Assembly (NCBI RefSeq): GCF_019711615.1
Contig: NZ_JAIGNS010000002.1
Coordinates: forward strand, 979,501-1,043,500
From: Qipengyuania intermedia
Lineage (GTDB): Bacteria > Pseudomonadota > Alphaproteobacteria > Sphingomonadales > Sphingomonadaceae
DNA length: 64,000 bases
Direction of reading: 5' to 3'
Both the position numbers and the translations under genes were made by a program. The notes below the pieces were generated by a model, which was not told the DNA's origin, did no database searches, and saw nothing but the letters and a program-made list of their open reading frames with translations. Positions 25,922 through 35,233 of the stretch are shown here, one piece after another (position 1 is the first letter of the stretch; the number at the start of each line of letters is the position of its first letter).

Positions 25922-26682
25922 TTGATATCTCGGAGCAATTGCTTGCGGAATTGCTCGACCGCCTCACGATTAATTTCGGCCGCTTGGCCGCGCGGCAGAT
26001 CGGCCAGTTCGAACGGACCGTAGGAGATACGCATCAGGCGGTTCACCTGCAGGCCAAGGTGTTCGAGCACGCGGCGGACTTCGCGGTTCTTGCCTTCGGT
26101 CAACGTCATCTGGATCCAGCGATTCATGCCGCTGCCCCGCTCGAGATCGGCTTCGATACGCCCGTAGCGAATGCCGTCGATCTCGACACCTTCGATCAGA
26201 TCGTCGAGCATGGCCTGCGTGACATCCCCGAATGCACGCGCACGATAGCTACGCGGCACGCCGGAAGACGGCAGTTCCATCGCCCGCTTCAACTCGCCAT
26301 CATTGGTGAGCAGCAACAGGCCTTCGGTGTTGAAGTCCAGCCTGCCCACCGGCATGACCCGTCCGGCCGATTTCGGCAGCGCATTGCGCAGCGCTGCATA
26401 GATTGTCGGCCTGCCCGCGGGGTCGCGTTCCGCCGTGATGAGGCCCGACGGCTTGTGGAAGGCGAACAGGCGGGTGGCTTCGGCCTTGCCGACCGGCTTG
26501 CCATCGACACTGACGCCCTTGAGCGAGGTCAGTTTGACTGCTGGCGTGTCGAGCACTTTCCCGTCGAGCGAAACGCGGCCGTCCGCGATCATGCGTTCAA
26601 CCTCGCGACGGCTGGCGACACCAGCCCGTGCGAGCAGCTTGGCGATACGGTCGCCTTCTTCCGGAAGTCGATTGTCGGACAT
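25918..26682 (-). CDS. rRNA pseudouridine synthase, RluB/RsuA family
   Basis: Isomerises uridine to pseudouridine in rRNA. The 254 residues contain an N-terminal S4 RNA-binding domain (DRIAKLLARAGVASRREVERM). The catalytic part has LFAFHKPSGLITAERDP and VGRLDFNTEGLLLLTNDG, with the nucleophile Asp near residue 116. A C-terminal LTEGKNREVRRVLEHLGLQVNRL motif is shared by RluB, RluE, RluF and RsuA. RluB (23S U2605) is most likely given the length, but RsuA is not excluded. It is coupled to rsmD. Confidence 0.9.
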   Translation of the reverse strand: MSDNRLPEEGDRIAKLLARAGVASRREVERMIADGRVSLDGKVLDTPAVKLTSLKGVSVDGKPVGKAEATRLFAFHKPSGLITAERDPAGRPTIYAALRNALPKSAGRVMPVGRLDFNTEGLLLLTNDGELKRAMELPSSGVPRSYRARAFGDVTQAMLDDLIEGVEIDGIRYGRIEADLERGSGMNRWIQMTLTEGKNREVRRVLEHLGLQVNRLMRISYGPFELADLPRGQAAEINREAVEQFRKQLLRDIK

Positions 26683-26701
26683 AACCCGCGCGGTTAGGCG
26701 C

Positions 26702-27865
26702 TCAGTTGGCGGCGCGCAAGGCTTCCTCGACCGTCTCGTGATAGCGGCGGATTCCGCCCTCCATCGTGCCGAGCGTCAGTTCGGGGACCGCGCCTGTCTC
26801 CAGCCCCTGCTGGCCGAGCTCCGCAGCGCGGAAATCCTCGCTCGCGAAAACCCCACCGTCCAGCAATGCCCAGCTACGCTCCCAGTGATCGCGCGCCTTG
26901 TCGGTGCTCGGATGCTCGGGGATCAGCATGAAGTCCTCGACGAGCGTGCGGTTATGCGCCTGCGGCATCATCACCATCACGTTGATATAGTCCGGACTTG
27001 GGATGATCAGGGCGCCCGGCAGCAGCTGGTAGGCGAACGTGACCACACGCCGCAACTGGTCCATGTCTTCCAGGTCTACGCCTTCCATCTCCTCCAGCCT
27101 GCCGACGGCGCTGCGGGCGAAGGGACCGATCATGTCGCCGCTGGTGACCCCGTCCTTGAAGAAGGGCCCGATGGTCTGCGCATGTAGACGCGTGACGTGA
27201 TAGCTTTCGAGGAAAGCATCCATGATAAGCTTCCAGTTGCCGGCCACATCGTGGGTCTTGCGGCGGAACAGCACGTGTTCACCCAAGCCAAGCGCGTCGA
27301 AATCCTCGCCGATCTTGTCGGCATGACCGAAATCGGCGGTCGCTTCCTGCGGGCAGAACCAGATGAGACCGCCGGTTTCCTTCGATGGCAGTTCGACCAG
27401 CCCCATCTCGCCCTTGTCGAGCTCGGGGAAAGAATCGGGTCGCGGCAGCGCGAGGAGGCGTCCGTCCACCGAGTACGTCCATGCGTGATAGGGGCAGACG
27501 AGTTTTTTCGTGCATGCCACGTCAGCGCCCTCAACCAGCCTCGTCCCGCGATGGCGGCAGACGTTGAGGAAGACGTGTGCCTTGCCCTCTGCATCGCGGG
27601 TGATGAGCAGGGGGCGGCCGGTCGCGTCATGGGGGAGGGCCATCCCGGGGTCGGGCAGGACCGCGCTGGGGCACAGGATCTGCGGCAGCCGGTCATAGAT
27701 CGCAGCCTTCTCGCGCTGCCAGTGCTCCGGATCGGTATAGACGCTCGCCGGCACGCTCGATTGGCGCAGGTTTTCCTGCTTGCGATTCTCGGCGATATCG
27801 CGCGCCAGTCGCAGCATTCCGTCGGTTGGTCGCCGACCTGTCGCCAGTGTGTTCGGAACACCCAT
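26702..27865 (-). CDS. Rieske non-heme iron oxygenase, alpha subunit
   Basis: Terminal oxygenase of the aromatic-ring-hydroxylating type (387 residues). The Rieske [2Fe-2S] ligands are Cys103, His105, Cys124 and His127 in NVCRHRGT and LVCPYHAWTY. The mononuclear iron site shows NWKLIMDAFLESYHVTRLHAQTIG (two His), with a later acidic ligand expected. The family covers aromatic, choline/carnitine and steroid substrates. No reductase, ferredoxin or beta subunit lies beside it, so electron donors must be elsewhere and the substrate is unknown. It is divergent from the AmpG-type gene, with a 73-base gap. Confidence 0.88.
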   Translation of the reverse strand: MGVPNTLATGRRPTDGMLRLARDIAENRKQENLRQSSVPASVYTDPEHWQREKAAIYDRLPQILCPSAVLPDPGMALPHDATGRPLLITRDAEGKAHVFLNVCRHRGTRLVEGADVACTKKLVCPYHAWTYSVDGRLLALPRPDSFPELDKGEMGLVELPSKETGGLIWFCPQEATADFGHADKIGEDFDALGLGEHVLFRRKTHDVAGNWKLIMDAFLESYHVTRLHAQTIGPFFKDGVTSGDMIGPFARSAVGRLEEMEGVDLEDMDQLRRVVTFAYQLLPGALIIPSPDYINVMVMMPQAHNRTLVEDFMLIPEHPSTDKARDHWERSWALLDGGVFASEDFRAAELGQQGLETGAVPELTLGTMEGGIRRYHETVEEALRAAN

Positions 27866-27938
27866 CGGACCTGTTCCTTTCTCCTTCTCTCGCGGCTAGT
27901 GTCGCAAAAAACAGACCATAACAAAAGGACGCTAGGGA

Positions 27939-29693
27939 ATGGCCGAAGCGGTTGCCGACGAAAAGAAAAAGAAAATATCGACCTGGCGCGCTCTAGGCCT
28001 GGCACTTTCGAACCGGAAAAGCGGCTTTATGGCGCTGTTCGGTTTCGCCCAGGGCCTGCCGCCGGCACTCTTTTTAGGCACCCTTTATGCGTGGTTGAGC
28101 GAGGCGGAAGTCGACCTCGAAACGATGGGCGTCTTTTCGCTCGTCGGCTTGGCCTATGCCTTCCAGTTCCTGTGGTCCCCGCTGCTCGACAAGGTCGATA
28201 TTCCGGGCTTGCGCAAGCTCGGCAAGCGCAAGCAATGGATCGCGCCGATGCAGTTGATCGTGGGCATTGCCTTACTGATCATGAGCTTACTAGATCCCAA
28301 GAGCGCGCTGGGCTGGTTCAGCCTGCTCGCCGCGATCGGCGCTTTCGCCAGCGCAACGCAGGATATTGCGATAAATGCATGGCGCATCGACGTCGCCGAC
28401 GAAACGGCGACCCTCGATATCCTGTCGACCATTACGCAGATGGGCTTCCGTCTGGCCGCGCTGATCGGCGGTGCTCTGGGCCTCATTATCGCGGAACGGA
28501 TCGGCTGGCCGCAGACCTATGTCATTATGGGCGCGATCATGCTCGGCATCGGCATCGCAGGGCTGTTTGCGCCCGATGCCAGCGTCGAAAAACGCTCTGC
28601 CGCGACGGTTGCCGCGAACGAGGACGAAGTTGCCGAACTCTACAATGCGGGCGAGGTTACCGAGAAGGTTCGCAATCGGGCGTTGCTGGCAGTCGGATTG
28701 CTGTGGGGCTGGGCAATCGCGACGGTCGTGGTCTTCATGGTCCGCTCGATGACCGCTACTCCTGAAAACCGCCCCGATGTGACGGAATTCACCACGACAT
28801 TCGGTCCCCTGGTCGTGATTGCTACCGTGGTCCTGCCGGCGTTCATCGCTGCCTGGATCGCCAAGCAGAAGCAGGTCGGAAGGAATGTCATCGTGTCGGC
28901 TCCGGGCGTTGGCGCAGGGCATCGCGTCAAGTTCACCGACCACCTGTATCGTGCGCTCGTCCTGCCGCTGGTCGAGTTCGTGGGCCGCATGGGCTGGTCG
29001 CTGGTGCTGATCCTCGCGCTGGTGCTGACATATCGCATTTGCGACTCGATTTGGGGCGTGTTCGCCTACCCGTTCTATCTCGGCGAATTGAACTATTCCG
29101 GCGACCAGGTGGCATTCGCTTCCAAGTTCTTCGGAGTATTTGCAATCATCCTGGGACTGGCGCTTGGCGGCTGGATCATTACCCAGTTCGGACGAATGTT
29201 CACGCTGACGCTGGGCGCCGCGCTCGCTGCAGCGACGAACCTGCTCTATGCCGATCTCGCCATCGGCGGAGAGCTCATGCAGGCGGGAAGCGACGCCATC
29301 GGGTTTACCGCGCTCGTCAACTTCATCGCCGGTGTCTTCCAGATGTCCGAGATCGAAGGGCTGGCGCGCCTGACCTTCACAATCTTCTGGGAAAACCTCG
29401 CGATCGGTATCGCCGGAGCGGCCTATATCGCCTGGTTGTCGAGCATCGTCGCGAAAAAATACGCGGCCGTCCAATATGCGCTTCTCGCATCGCTGACGCT
29501 GCTGGTCGGCACGCTGGGCCGCGGCGCGCTGGGGCAGATGATCGAGGAGCGGGGGTACTACTTTGTTTTCATCTTCACCACGCTGATCGGTGTCATCGCG
29601 GTCATCCTGTGCCTGGCCGAATGGTATCGCGAAAGCCGGGGAAAAGCGGCGGCAGGTGTGGTCGCACCGGAATTGGGAGAACAAGCCGCCTGA
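27939..29693 (+). CDS. AmpG-type MFS permease
   Basis: A 584-residue major-facilitator protein with 12 or more hydrophobic helices. It begins with a soluble KKKK-rich tail, then SGFMALFGFAQGLPPALFLGTLYAWL and GLAYAFQFLWSPLLDKVDIP. SATQDIAINAWRIDVADE is the signature of AmpG, which imports anhydro-muropeptides for wall recycling and can influence beta-lactamase induction. A central roughly 100-residue insertion separates the two six-helix halves. In sphingomonads AmpG-like proteins may import other compounds, so the symbol is left blank. The ATG is preceded by AAAAGGA. Confidence 0.85.
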   Translation: MAEAVADEKKKKISTWRALGLALSNRKSGFMALFGFAQGLPPALFLGTLYAWLSEAEVDLETMGVFSLVGLAYAFQFLWSPLLDKVDIPGLRKLGKRKQWIAPMQLIVGIALLIMSLLDPKSALGWFSLLAAIGAFASATQDIAINAWRIDVADETATLDILSTITQMGFRLAALIGGALGLIIAERIGWPQTYVIMGAIMLGIGIAGLFAPDASVEKRSAATVAANEDEVAELYNAGEVTEKVRNRALLAVGLLWGWAIATVVVFMVRSMTATPENRPDVTEFTTTFGPLVVIATVVLPAFIAAWIAKQKQVGRNVIVSAPGVGAGHRVKFTDHLYRALVLPLVEFVGRMGWSLVLILALVLTYRICDSIWGVFAYPFYLGELNYSGDQVAFASKFFGVFAIILGLALGGWIITQFGRMFTLTLGAALAAATNLLYADLAIGGELMQAGSDAIGFTALVNFIAGVFQMSEIEGLARLTFTIFWENLAIGIAGAAYIAWLSSIVAKKYAAVQYALLASLTLLVGTLGRGALGQMIEERGYYFVFIFTTLIGVIAVILCLAEWYRESRGKAAAGVVAPELGEQAA

Positions 29694-29749
29694 CAAGCGC
29701 GCCCCAGTGGTTAGCGAATGCGCAACTATTTCACCTTACGTGACTCATT

Positions 29750-30130
29750 ATGACCACTATGCGACAATCATCGAGTGAGGAGGGTCGGAGGGATTACCTG
29801 CGCCTCGAACTCGGCGTGCTCGCGCATATCGAGACTCTGGAAGGCCGCAAGAAGGTCGAGATTATCGACCTGTCGCAAGGCGGTGCGCGCGTGAAGCTTT
29901 TAGCGCCGGTCGAAAACATCAAGGACTGCGTTCTCGTCTGGCTGGGCTTCGATACCTATGCGTCGATCGGTCGGCGCGAAGGTGACGAGCTGGGCCTTGT
30001 ATTCGATGTCCCGCTGCGGCCGGTGATCATCAAGAAAACGCGTGAGATGGCCCCGCGCATCTGGCGCAACGACAGCGCCTACCTAGGCGCGATCGCCCGC
30101 GACTTCGTCCAGGGTAATCAAGGCACCTAA
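29750..30130 (+). CDS. PilZ domain protein
   Basis: A small 126-residue c-di-GMP-type domain. EGRRDYLRLELGVLAHIE has the RxxxR-like segment before the first strand, and IIDLSQGGARVKLLAP is the D/NxSxxG motif. Only one arginine pair (RRDYLR) is present, so binding is plausible but not certain. It should be a cytoplasmic adaptor for motility, adhesion or surface polymer control. It overlaps the convergent folC stop by four bases, without a terminator in between. Confidence 0.85.
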   Translation: MTTMRQSSSEEGRRDYLRLELGVLAHIETLEGRKKVEIIDLSQGGARVKLLAPVENIKDCVLVWLGFDTYASIGRREGDELGLVFDVPLRPVIIKKTREMAPRIWRNDSAYLGAIARDFVQGNQGT

Positions 30131-31407
30131 TCCGGCATCTCTTCGTTTATGCGCAAGACCTCTCCCGCCAAGTAGAGCGAGCCTGCGATTAGCACCGGGC
30201 AATCATCTGTTGGCAGATTGCGCAGAGCTTCCTCGACTCCATCGGCACCCAGTGCATTCTCCGCAAATGCTTCGACGGGATGGGCGTCATGTCCCGGGAC
30301 CGGCACAATGGTCACCGAACGAAGCCTGTTTCCGAGCGGCTCGATCAGTGCGCGTGGATCCTTGTTGTCCAGCATTCCCAAGACGAGATGCAGCGGCCCC
30401 GGGAATGCCTTTGCGACGGCATCACCCGCATTGCGATTGTGCCCACCGTCGAGCCAGACCTGGCGCTCGCCCGCCAAGTCGGTGAGCGGGCCTTTCTGCA
30501 AAAGCTGCATGCGCGCAGGCCAACTTGCGTGTGCAATGCCTTTTTCAATCGCGGCTTCGTCTACTAAAATGCGGTTTTGGCTACGAAGCATTGCATGGGC
30601 GAGGGCGGCGTTGCGCTCCTGGTGCGGGCCGCGAATACCCGGCTCGGGATAATCCTGCGCCTCCGGGTCGATAGCCCCATTTCCATACGAGTTTGCCATA
30701 ATCAGCTGCGCGCCCACTTTGCTGGTTACGCTTTCGATCATTGCCTCCGCTTCTGGCGGATTGCTCTCAGCTATGACTGCGAGCGGCACGCCCGCCTTCG
30801 CAATGCCTGCCTTTTCGAACGCGATCCGGGCAATTGGCTCCGATGGCACGCCCTCTTCTGGAGCGAGCAGGAAACGTTCATGGTCGATGCCGAGCGCTGC
30901 GATACCGCAGGCTGCCAGCACTTCCGGTTCGAGCACATTCGTAGCATCGAACCGTCCCCCAAGTCCCACCTCGACGACGCAGGCATCGGCCGGAACGCGC
31001 GCAAACTCGGTGAAGGCGGCTGCGATCGTGACTTCGAAGAAGCTGGGGTTCAGATCCTCGCTCGCATCCAGCACCTCGGCCAGCAATTCCGCCAGCCTCT
31101 CATCGAGGATCAACTCGCTCGCTACCCGGATGCGTTCATTATAGTGAACCAGATGGGGGCTGGTTGTCATGTGGACCGAGTAACCTTGCGCCTCCAGCAT
31201 CGCGCGCAGGAACGCGCAGGTCGAACCCTTCCCGTTGGTTCCTGCGACGTGGAAAACGGGCGGTACGCGGCGGTGCGGATTGCCAAGACGTCCAAGCAAG
31301 GCGCGGATCGTTTCGAGCCCGAGCCGACCATCGGGCACGCTGAGGCGCGCCAGGCGGTCCAGCTGGGCCTGCACGGCAGCGCTTTCGGAGCGGGCAAAGT
31401 CCCGCAT
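30127..31407 (-). CDS. folC: Bifunctional folylpolyglutamate synthase/dihydrofolate synthase
   Basis: Joins glutamate to dihydropteroate and then adds further glutamates to folate. The 426 residues contain the P-loop HVAGTNGKGST (about residues 53-63) and TTSPHLVHYNERIRV. DACVVEVGLGGRFDATNVL and the C-terminal QVWLDGGHNRNAGDAV and DCPVLIAGSLYLAGEVL follow, all typical of FolC. It lies nine bases after accD in the trp-accD-folC operon and converges on the PilZ gene. Confidence 0.95.
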   Translation of the reverse strand: MRDFARSESAAVQAQLDRLARLSVPDGRLGLETIRALLGRLGNPHRRVPPVFHVAGTNGKGSTCAFLRAMLEAQGYSVHMTTSPHLVHYNERIRVASELILDERLAELLAEVLDASEDLNPSFFEVTIAAAFTEFARVPADACVVEVGLGGRFDATNVLEPEVLAACGIAALGIDHERFLLAPEEGVPSEPIARIAFEKAGIAKAGVPLAVIAESNPPEAEAMIESVTSKVGAQLIMANSYGNGAIDPEAQDYPEPGIRGPHQERNAALAHAMLRSQNRILVDEAAIEKGIAHASWPARMQLLQKGPLTDLAGERQVWLDGGHNRNAGDAVAKAFPGPLHLVLGMLDNKDPRALIEPLGNRLRSVTIVPVPGHDAHPVEAFAENALGADGVEEALRNLPTDDCPVLIAGSLYLAGEVLRINEEMPD

Positions 31408-31415
31408 GGAAGGGG

Positions 31416-32264
31416 TCAGGCCGCCTCGGCGGGTGCCAGGTAATCCAGCAGCGTCGCGATCGTGTCCTTCAGGTCATGGCGGTGGACGACCATGTCGACC
31501 ATGCCGTGCTTGTGCAGGTATTCGGCCCGCTGGAACCCGTCGGGAAGCTGTTCGCGAATGGTGTCCTGGATGACGCGCTGTCCGGCGAAGCCGATCAAGG
31601 CGCCCGGTTCCGCAATGTGGACATCGCCAAGCATCGCATAGCTTGCCGTAACGCCGCCCGTGGTCGGGTCGGTCAGCACGACAATGTAGGGCAGACCCGC
31701 TTCTTTCAGGCGCCGGGTCATCACCGTCGCCTTGGGCATCTGCATCAGGCTGAGGATGCCTTCCTGCATGCGCGCGCCGCCAGCGGCGGTCACGACGATA
31801 TAGGGAGCGCGGCGGGTGAGGGCACGCTCGGCCCCCTGGCAGAATGCGGTACCGACAGCCATGCCCATCGAGCCGCCCATGAAGGTGAAGTCCTGCACGC
31901 CGACGACGGCAGGCTTGCCCTCGATCGCACCCGATCCGACGATGAATGCATCGCGATGCGGGCTCTTGGCGCGCGCCTTTTTCAGGCGTTCCGTATACTT
32001 TTGCGAATCCTTGAATTTCAGCGGGTCTTCGCGAACCTCCGGCACGGGCAGCGTTTCGAAACCCTCGTCGAGCAATTGGCGCAGCCGCTCGTTTGCGCCG
32101 ATGCGGCCGTGATGGTCGCAGCGCGGGCAGACGTAGGCGTTTTCCTGGTATTCCTGCGCGAAAACCATCTGCTGGCAGCTGGGGCATTTTACCCAGAGGT
32201 TTTCATCTGTGCTGCGCTTGGGCAGCCAGGAGATCGAGTTACGGACGCGTGTGAACCAGCTCAT
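31416..32264 (-). CDS. accD: Acetyl-CoA carboxylase carboxyltransferase subunit beta
   Basis: Transfers CO2 from carboxybiotin to acetyl-CoA together with AccA, giving malonyl-CoA for fatty acids. The 282 residues have the zinc ribbon Cys27, Cys30, Cys46 and Cys49 (KCPSCQQM and VCPRCDHH), then the crotonase-fold body with [19 protein letters not shown] and [18 protein letters not shown]. Its ATG overlaps the trpA stop by four bases. Coupling of trpA, accD and folC is a common alphaproteobacterial arrangement. Confidence 0.96.
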   Translation of the reverse strand: MSWFTRVRNSISWLPKRSTDENLWVKCPSCQQMVFAQEYQENAYVCPRCDHHGRIGANERLRQLLDEGFETLPVPEVREDPLKFKDSQKYTERLKKARAKSPHRDAFIVGSGAIEGKPAVVGVQDFTFMGGSMGMAVGTAFCQGAERALTRRAPYIVVTAAGGARMQEGILSLMQMPKATVMTRRLKEAGLPYIVVLTDPTTGGVTASYAMLGDVHIAEPGALIGFAGQRVIQDTIREQLPDGFQRAEYLHKHGMVDMVVHRHDLKDTIATLLDYLAPAEAA

Positions 32265-33052
32265 GCAGCGCCCTTTGCCGCCGAATGGACCGCCTTGGCA
32301 AGCCCTGCGGTAAGCTCGCGCAGCTTGGCGGGAGCATCTGCGCCATGTTCTCCGACCAGTTCGACAAGCGCCGAGCCCACGACGACGCCATCGGCGACCT
32401 CTGCAATCTCTGCAGCTTGCTCGGGAGTTCGCACGCCAAAGCCGACGGCCACCGGGATATCGGTCGATTGCTTGATGCGGCTGACATTCGCCTCGATGGA
32501 TTCGATGGCGGCTTGCTGCATGCCGGTGATTCCGGCGACTGCGACGTAGTAGAGAAAGCCCGACGATCCTTCGAGGACCTGCGGCAGGCGCTTTGCATCG
32601 GTCGTGGGCGTCGCGAGGCGGATGGGGGAGATGCCTGCATCGCGCAATTGCGGCCCGAGCGCATCGTCTTCTTCCGGGGGGATGTCGACGCAGATCACGC
32701 CATCCACGCCCGCTTCCTTCGCCGCATTGGCGAACCAGTCCGGCCCGCGCCTGATCATGGGGTTGGCGTATCCCATGAGGACCAGCGGAACCTCGGGGTG
32801 CCGTTCGCGGAACTTGCGTGCGATACGCAGCACGTCGGCGGTCGTGGTCCCTGCGTTGAGCGACCGGATATTCCCCGCCTGGATAGCTGGACCATCGGCC
32901 ATGGGATCGGTGAAGGGCATGCCCAGCTCGATCACATCCGCGCCGCCCTCGACCAGTGCGTCGAGATTCGCCGCCGTGTCGCCATCGCCTGCGGTAACGA
33001 AGCAGACGAGCGCGGGGTGGGATTTGGAGAAGGCGTTGGTGAGGCGGGTCAT
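32261..33052 (-). CDS. trpA: Tryptophan synthase subunit alpha
   Basis: Cleaves indole-3-glycerol phosphate to indole, which is channelled to TrpB. The 263 residues show catalytic Glu42 in [17 protein letters not shown] (with Asp53) and a second acidic residue in [26 protein letters not shown] and the phosphate-binding [14 protein letters not shown] are also present. I start at ATG 33052, where ATGA overlaps the stop of an unusual small membrane-protein gene inserted between trpB and trpA. A longer frame to 33091 overlaps that gene and is not needed. Confidence 0.96.
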   Translation of the reverse strand: MTRLTNAFSKSHPALVCFVTAGDGDTAANLDALVEGGADVIELGMPFTDPMADGPAIQAGNIRSLNAGTTTADVLRIARKFRERHPEVPLVLMGYANPMIRRGPDWFANAAKEAGVDGVICVDIPPEEDDALGPQLRDAGISPIRLATPTTDAKRLPQVLEGSSGFLYYVAVAGITGMQQAAIESIEANVSRIKQSTDIPVAVGFGVRTPEQAAEIAEVADGVVVGSALVELVGEHGADAPAKLRELTAGLAKAVHSAAKGAA

Positions 33053-33294
33053 TTGCGGAATACAGGACGAATCTTGAAGATCATTGAGCACACGGCGAAG
33101 GCAATTGAGAACATTAGACTGAACCAGAATGCCTTATCGTATGTGACATCGCTTCGCACTAACCAGTCCCAAGCAACCGACGCAATCATAGCGATCCCAA
33201 GAATCATAAAGGCACGTTGCGTTGCCTCCCAAGCGTCCATCCTTCGCCAACCCACGATGTAATCTTTAAGATATTCGCGGTCACCTTCGCTCAC
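33049..33294 (-). CDS. Small membrane protein inserted between trpB and trpA
   Basis: An 81-residue protein with a charged N-terminus ([18 protein letters not shown]) and two hydrophobic helices (about residues 29-46 and 57-73). It ends KIRPVFRK, so both ends are probably cytoplasmic. Four-base overlaps join it to the trpB stop (33291-33294) and the trpA start (33049-33052), so it is translated as part of the operon. Its codons are AT-richer than those of its neighbours, suggesting later insertion. I recognise no family. A role in tryptophan synthesis is not required by the sequence. Confidence 0.8.
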   Translation of the reverse strand: MSEGDREYLKDYIVGWRRMDAWEATQRAFMILGIAMIASVAWDWLVRSDVTYDKAFWFSLMFSIAFAVCSMIFKIRPVFRK

Positions 33295-34505
33295 ATCTCC
33301 ACTCCCAGCTTTTCAGCCACGGTGAAGATGTCCTTGTCTCCACGACCGCACAGATTTGCGAGGATCACGCTGTCCTTCGGCATTTCCTTCGCCCGCTTGG
33401 CCACCGCCGCAATGGCGTGGCTGGGCTCCAGCGCCGGGATGATGCCCTCGGTGCGGCAGAGGAGCTGGAAGGCCTCAAGCGCCTCCTCGTCGGTGACGGC
33501 GGTATATTCCACGCGGCCCGTGTCCTTGAGCCATGCATGTTCGGGACCGATGCCCGGATAATCGAGACCGGCGCTGATCGAATGGCCTTCGGTGATCTGG
33601 CCATCCTCGTCTTGCAACAGGTAGGTCTTGTTGCCGTGGAGCACGCCAGGGAAGCCGCCGAGGAGGCTCGCGGCGTGTTCGTCGCCATCGAGGCCGTGAC
33701 CTGCCGCTTCGACACCCAAGAGTTTGACCTCGCGGTCGTCGAGGAAGGGGTGGAACAGGCCGAGCGCGTTCGATCCGCCGCCGATGCAGGCCACGGCGAG
33801 ATTCGGCAGGCGTCCGATACGGTCGAGCATCTGCGCGCGCGCTTCCTTGCCGATGATGCTCTGGAAGTCGCGGACCATTTCCGGATAGGGGTGGGGACCG
33901 GCCGCAGTGCCGATGATGTAGAAGGTGTCTTCCACATTCGCGACCCAGTCGCGCAGGCCCTCGTTCATGGCATCTTTCAGCGTGCCGCGCCCGCTCGTGA
34001 CAGGTACGATTTCCGCACCGAGCAACTTCATCCGGAAGACATTGGGCGACTGCCGCCGCACGTCTTCCGCACCCATGTAGATCACACATGGCAGGCCGAA
34101 ACGCGCACAGACGGTCGCCGTTGCGACGCCATGCTGTCCCGCGCCGGTTTCCGCGATGATGCGGGTCTTGCCCATGCGGATCGCAAGCAGGATCTGCCCG
34201 ATGCAATTGTTGATCTTGTGCGCGCCCGTATGATTGAGCTCATCGCGCTTGAACCAGACCTGCGCACCGCCCAGCGCCTCTGTCAGGCGTTCCGCGTGAT
34301 AAAGCGGGGAGGGGCGGCCGACGTAATGCTCCAGCAGGTCGTCGAACTCGCGCTGGAATTCCGGATCGGCCTGCGCCTTGCGATATTCGCGCTCGAGATC
34401 GAGGACCAGCGGCATGAGCGTTTCCGCCACGTAGCGGCCGCCGTAATCGCCGAAATGCCCGCGCTCGTCGGGTTGGTTGCGGAAGGTGTTTGCCGTGCTT
34501 GCCAT
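33291..34505 (-). CDS. trpB: Tryptophan synthase subunit beta
   Basis: A PLP enzyme joining indole and serine to tryptophan. The 404 residues contain the Schiff-base lysine (Lys97, [12 protein letters not shown]), [16 protein letters not shown] and [28 protein letters not shown] is the phosphate-binding GGGSN, and [16 protein letters not shown] follows. ATG 34505 has GGAGG four bases upstream. The open frame upstream is antiparallel to the chorismate mutase region and is not part of it. It heads the operon trpB-x-trpA-accD-folC. Confidence 0.96.
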   Translation of the reverse strand: MASTANTFRNQPDERGHFGDYGGRYVAETLMPLVLDLEREYRKAQADPEFQREFDDLLEHYVGRPSPLYHAERLTEALGGAQVWFKRDELNHTGAHKINNCIGQILLAIRMGKTRIIAETGAGQHGVATATVCARFGLPCVIYMGAEDVRRQSPNVFRMKLLGAEIVPVTSGRGTLKDAMNEGLRDWVANVEDTFYIIGTAAGPHPYPEMVRDFQSIIGKEARAQMLDRIGRLPNLAVACIGGGSNALGLFHPFLDDREVKLLGVEAAGHGLDGDEHAASLLGGFPGVLHGNKTYLLQDEDGQITEGHSISAGLDYPGIGPEHAWLKDTGRVEYTAVTDEEALEAFQLLCRTEGIIPALEPSHAIAAVAKRAKEMPKDSVILANLCGRGDKDIFTVAEKLGVEM

Positions 34506-34596
34506 GGCGCCTCCATGACGGGGAGAATTGCCAATGTCGAGAGAGGGTTTGGTTTGCGCTCGACAAGTGCGTCTGGCTTCGCCATTCGGCGCGGCC

Positions 34597-34920
34597 ATGG
34601 ACACGTCAAAGCCTGCCGATTTCAAACTGCCCGAAGACTGCCAAAACATGCGCGAAGTGCGCATCGGCGTCGATACGACCGACCGCGAACTGATGGAATT
34701 GCTCGACCGCCGCTTCGGCTACATGCGGGCGGCGGCGCGCATCAAGACCGATCGCAACGTGGTCCGGGACGAGGCGCGCAAGACCGAAGTTATCGAAAAC
34801 GCGCGCGCGGATGCAGAAAAGCGCGACCTTCCGGCCGGGAAGATCGCGCAAATCTGGGACGATCTGGTCGAAACCTCGATCGCTTACGAATTGGGTGAGT
34901 GGGACCGCCTCAGGGGCTGA
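34597..34920 (+). CDS. Chorismate mutase, AroQ (type II) fold
   Basis: Rearranges chorismate to prephenate, the branch towards phenylalanine and tyrosine. The 107-residue all-helical protein shows the AroQ pattern [47 protein letters not shown] in split motifs (R in LLDRRF, K in RIKTDR, R in VRDEAR). It sits divergent from trpB, opposing branches of chorismate use, which may allow coordinated control. ATG 34597 is chosen over an upstream ATG at 34528 whose added 23 residues look non-coding. Confidence 0.9.
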   Translation: MDTSKPADFKLPEDCQNMREVRIGVDTTDRELMELLDRRFGYMRAAARIKTDRNVVRDEARKTEVIENARADAEKRDLPAGKIAQIWDDLVETSIAYELGEWDRLRG

Positions 34921-34939
34921 TCCGAAGTCCGCGGATCAG
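34917..34939. terminator. Bidirectional hairpin over two convergent stop codons
   Basis: CTGATCCG (34917-34924) and CGGATCAG (34932-34939) form a perfect 8-bp stem with a 7-base loop. The chorismate mutase stop (34918-34920) is in one arm, and the stop of the small secreted-protein gene (34936-34938) is in the other. No T run is seen. Confidence 0.55.
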
Positions 34940-35160
34940 TTGCCGCGGTTGAATTCGATCCATTCCGCTTCGGTCATGCAGACCTTCTGCTTGCGGCGGC
35001 TGCTCATGTCGGCACGAATATACTTGCAGACTTTTTCAGCTTCCTCTTTCGCCTCTGGTTTGGGAGCATCCGCACGGGTCTCTGCGGGCACTTCCTGCTG
35101 GCCCGCGAAAGCGGGAGCGGCGAGGATGGTGAGGCCAGCGGCGATCGCGGCTAAACGCAT
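34936..35160 (-). CDS. Small secreted protein of unknown function
   Basis: A 74-residue protein with a signal peptide (MRLAAIAAGLTILAAPAFA, cleavage before GQQE). An acidic/proline spacer and a C-terminal CKYIRADMSSRRKQKVCMTEAEW motif in two cysteine-bounded halves follow. The spaced Cys pair could form a disulfide in the periplasm. Similar short proteins are common in sphingomonads but their function is not known. It converges on the chorismate mutase gene and is separated from trmJ by 73 bases. Confidence 0.8.
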   Translation of the reverse strand: MRLAAIAAGLTILAAPAFAGQQEVPAETRADAPKPEAKEEAEKVCKYIRADMSSRRKQKVCMTEAEWIEFNRGN

Positions 35161-35233
35161 GGTAATTCCTTGAGTTGAATGGATTTCGCGCTGCGCCTAA
35201 CGGCTTGCCAGTGTAGTGTCGACAGGCTTGCGA

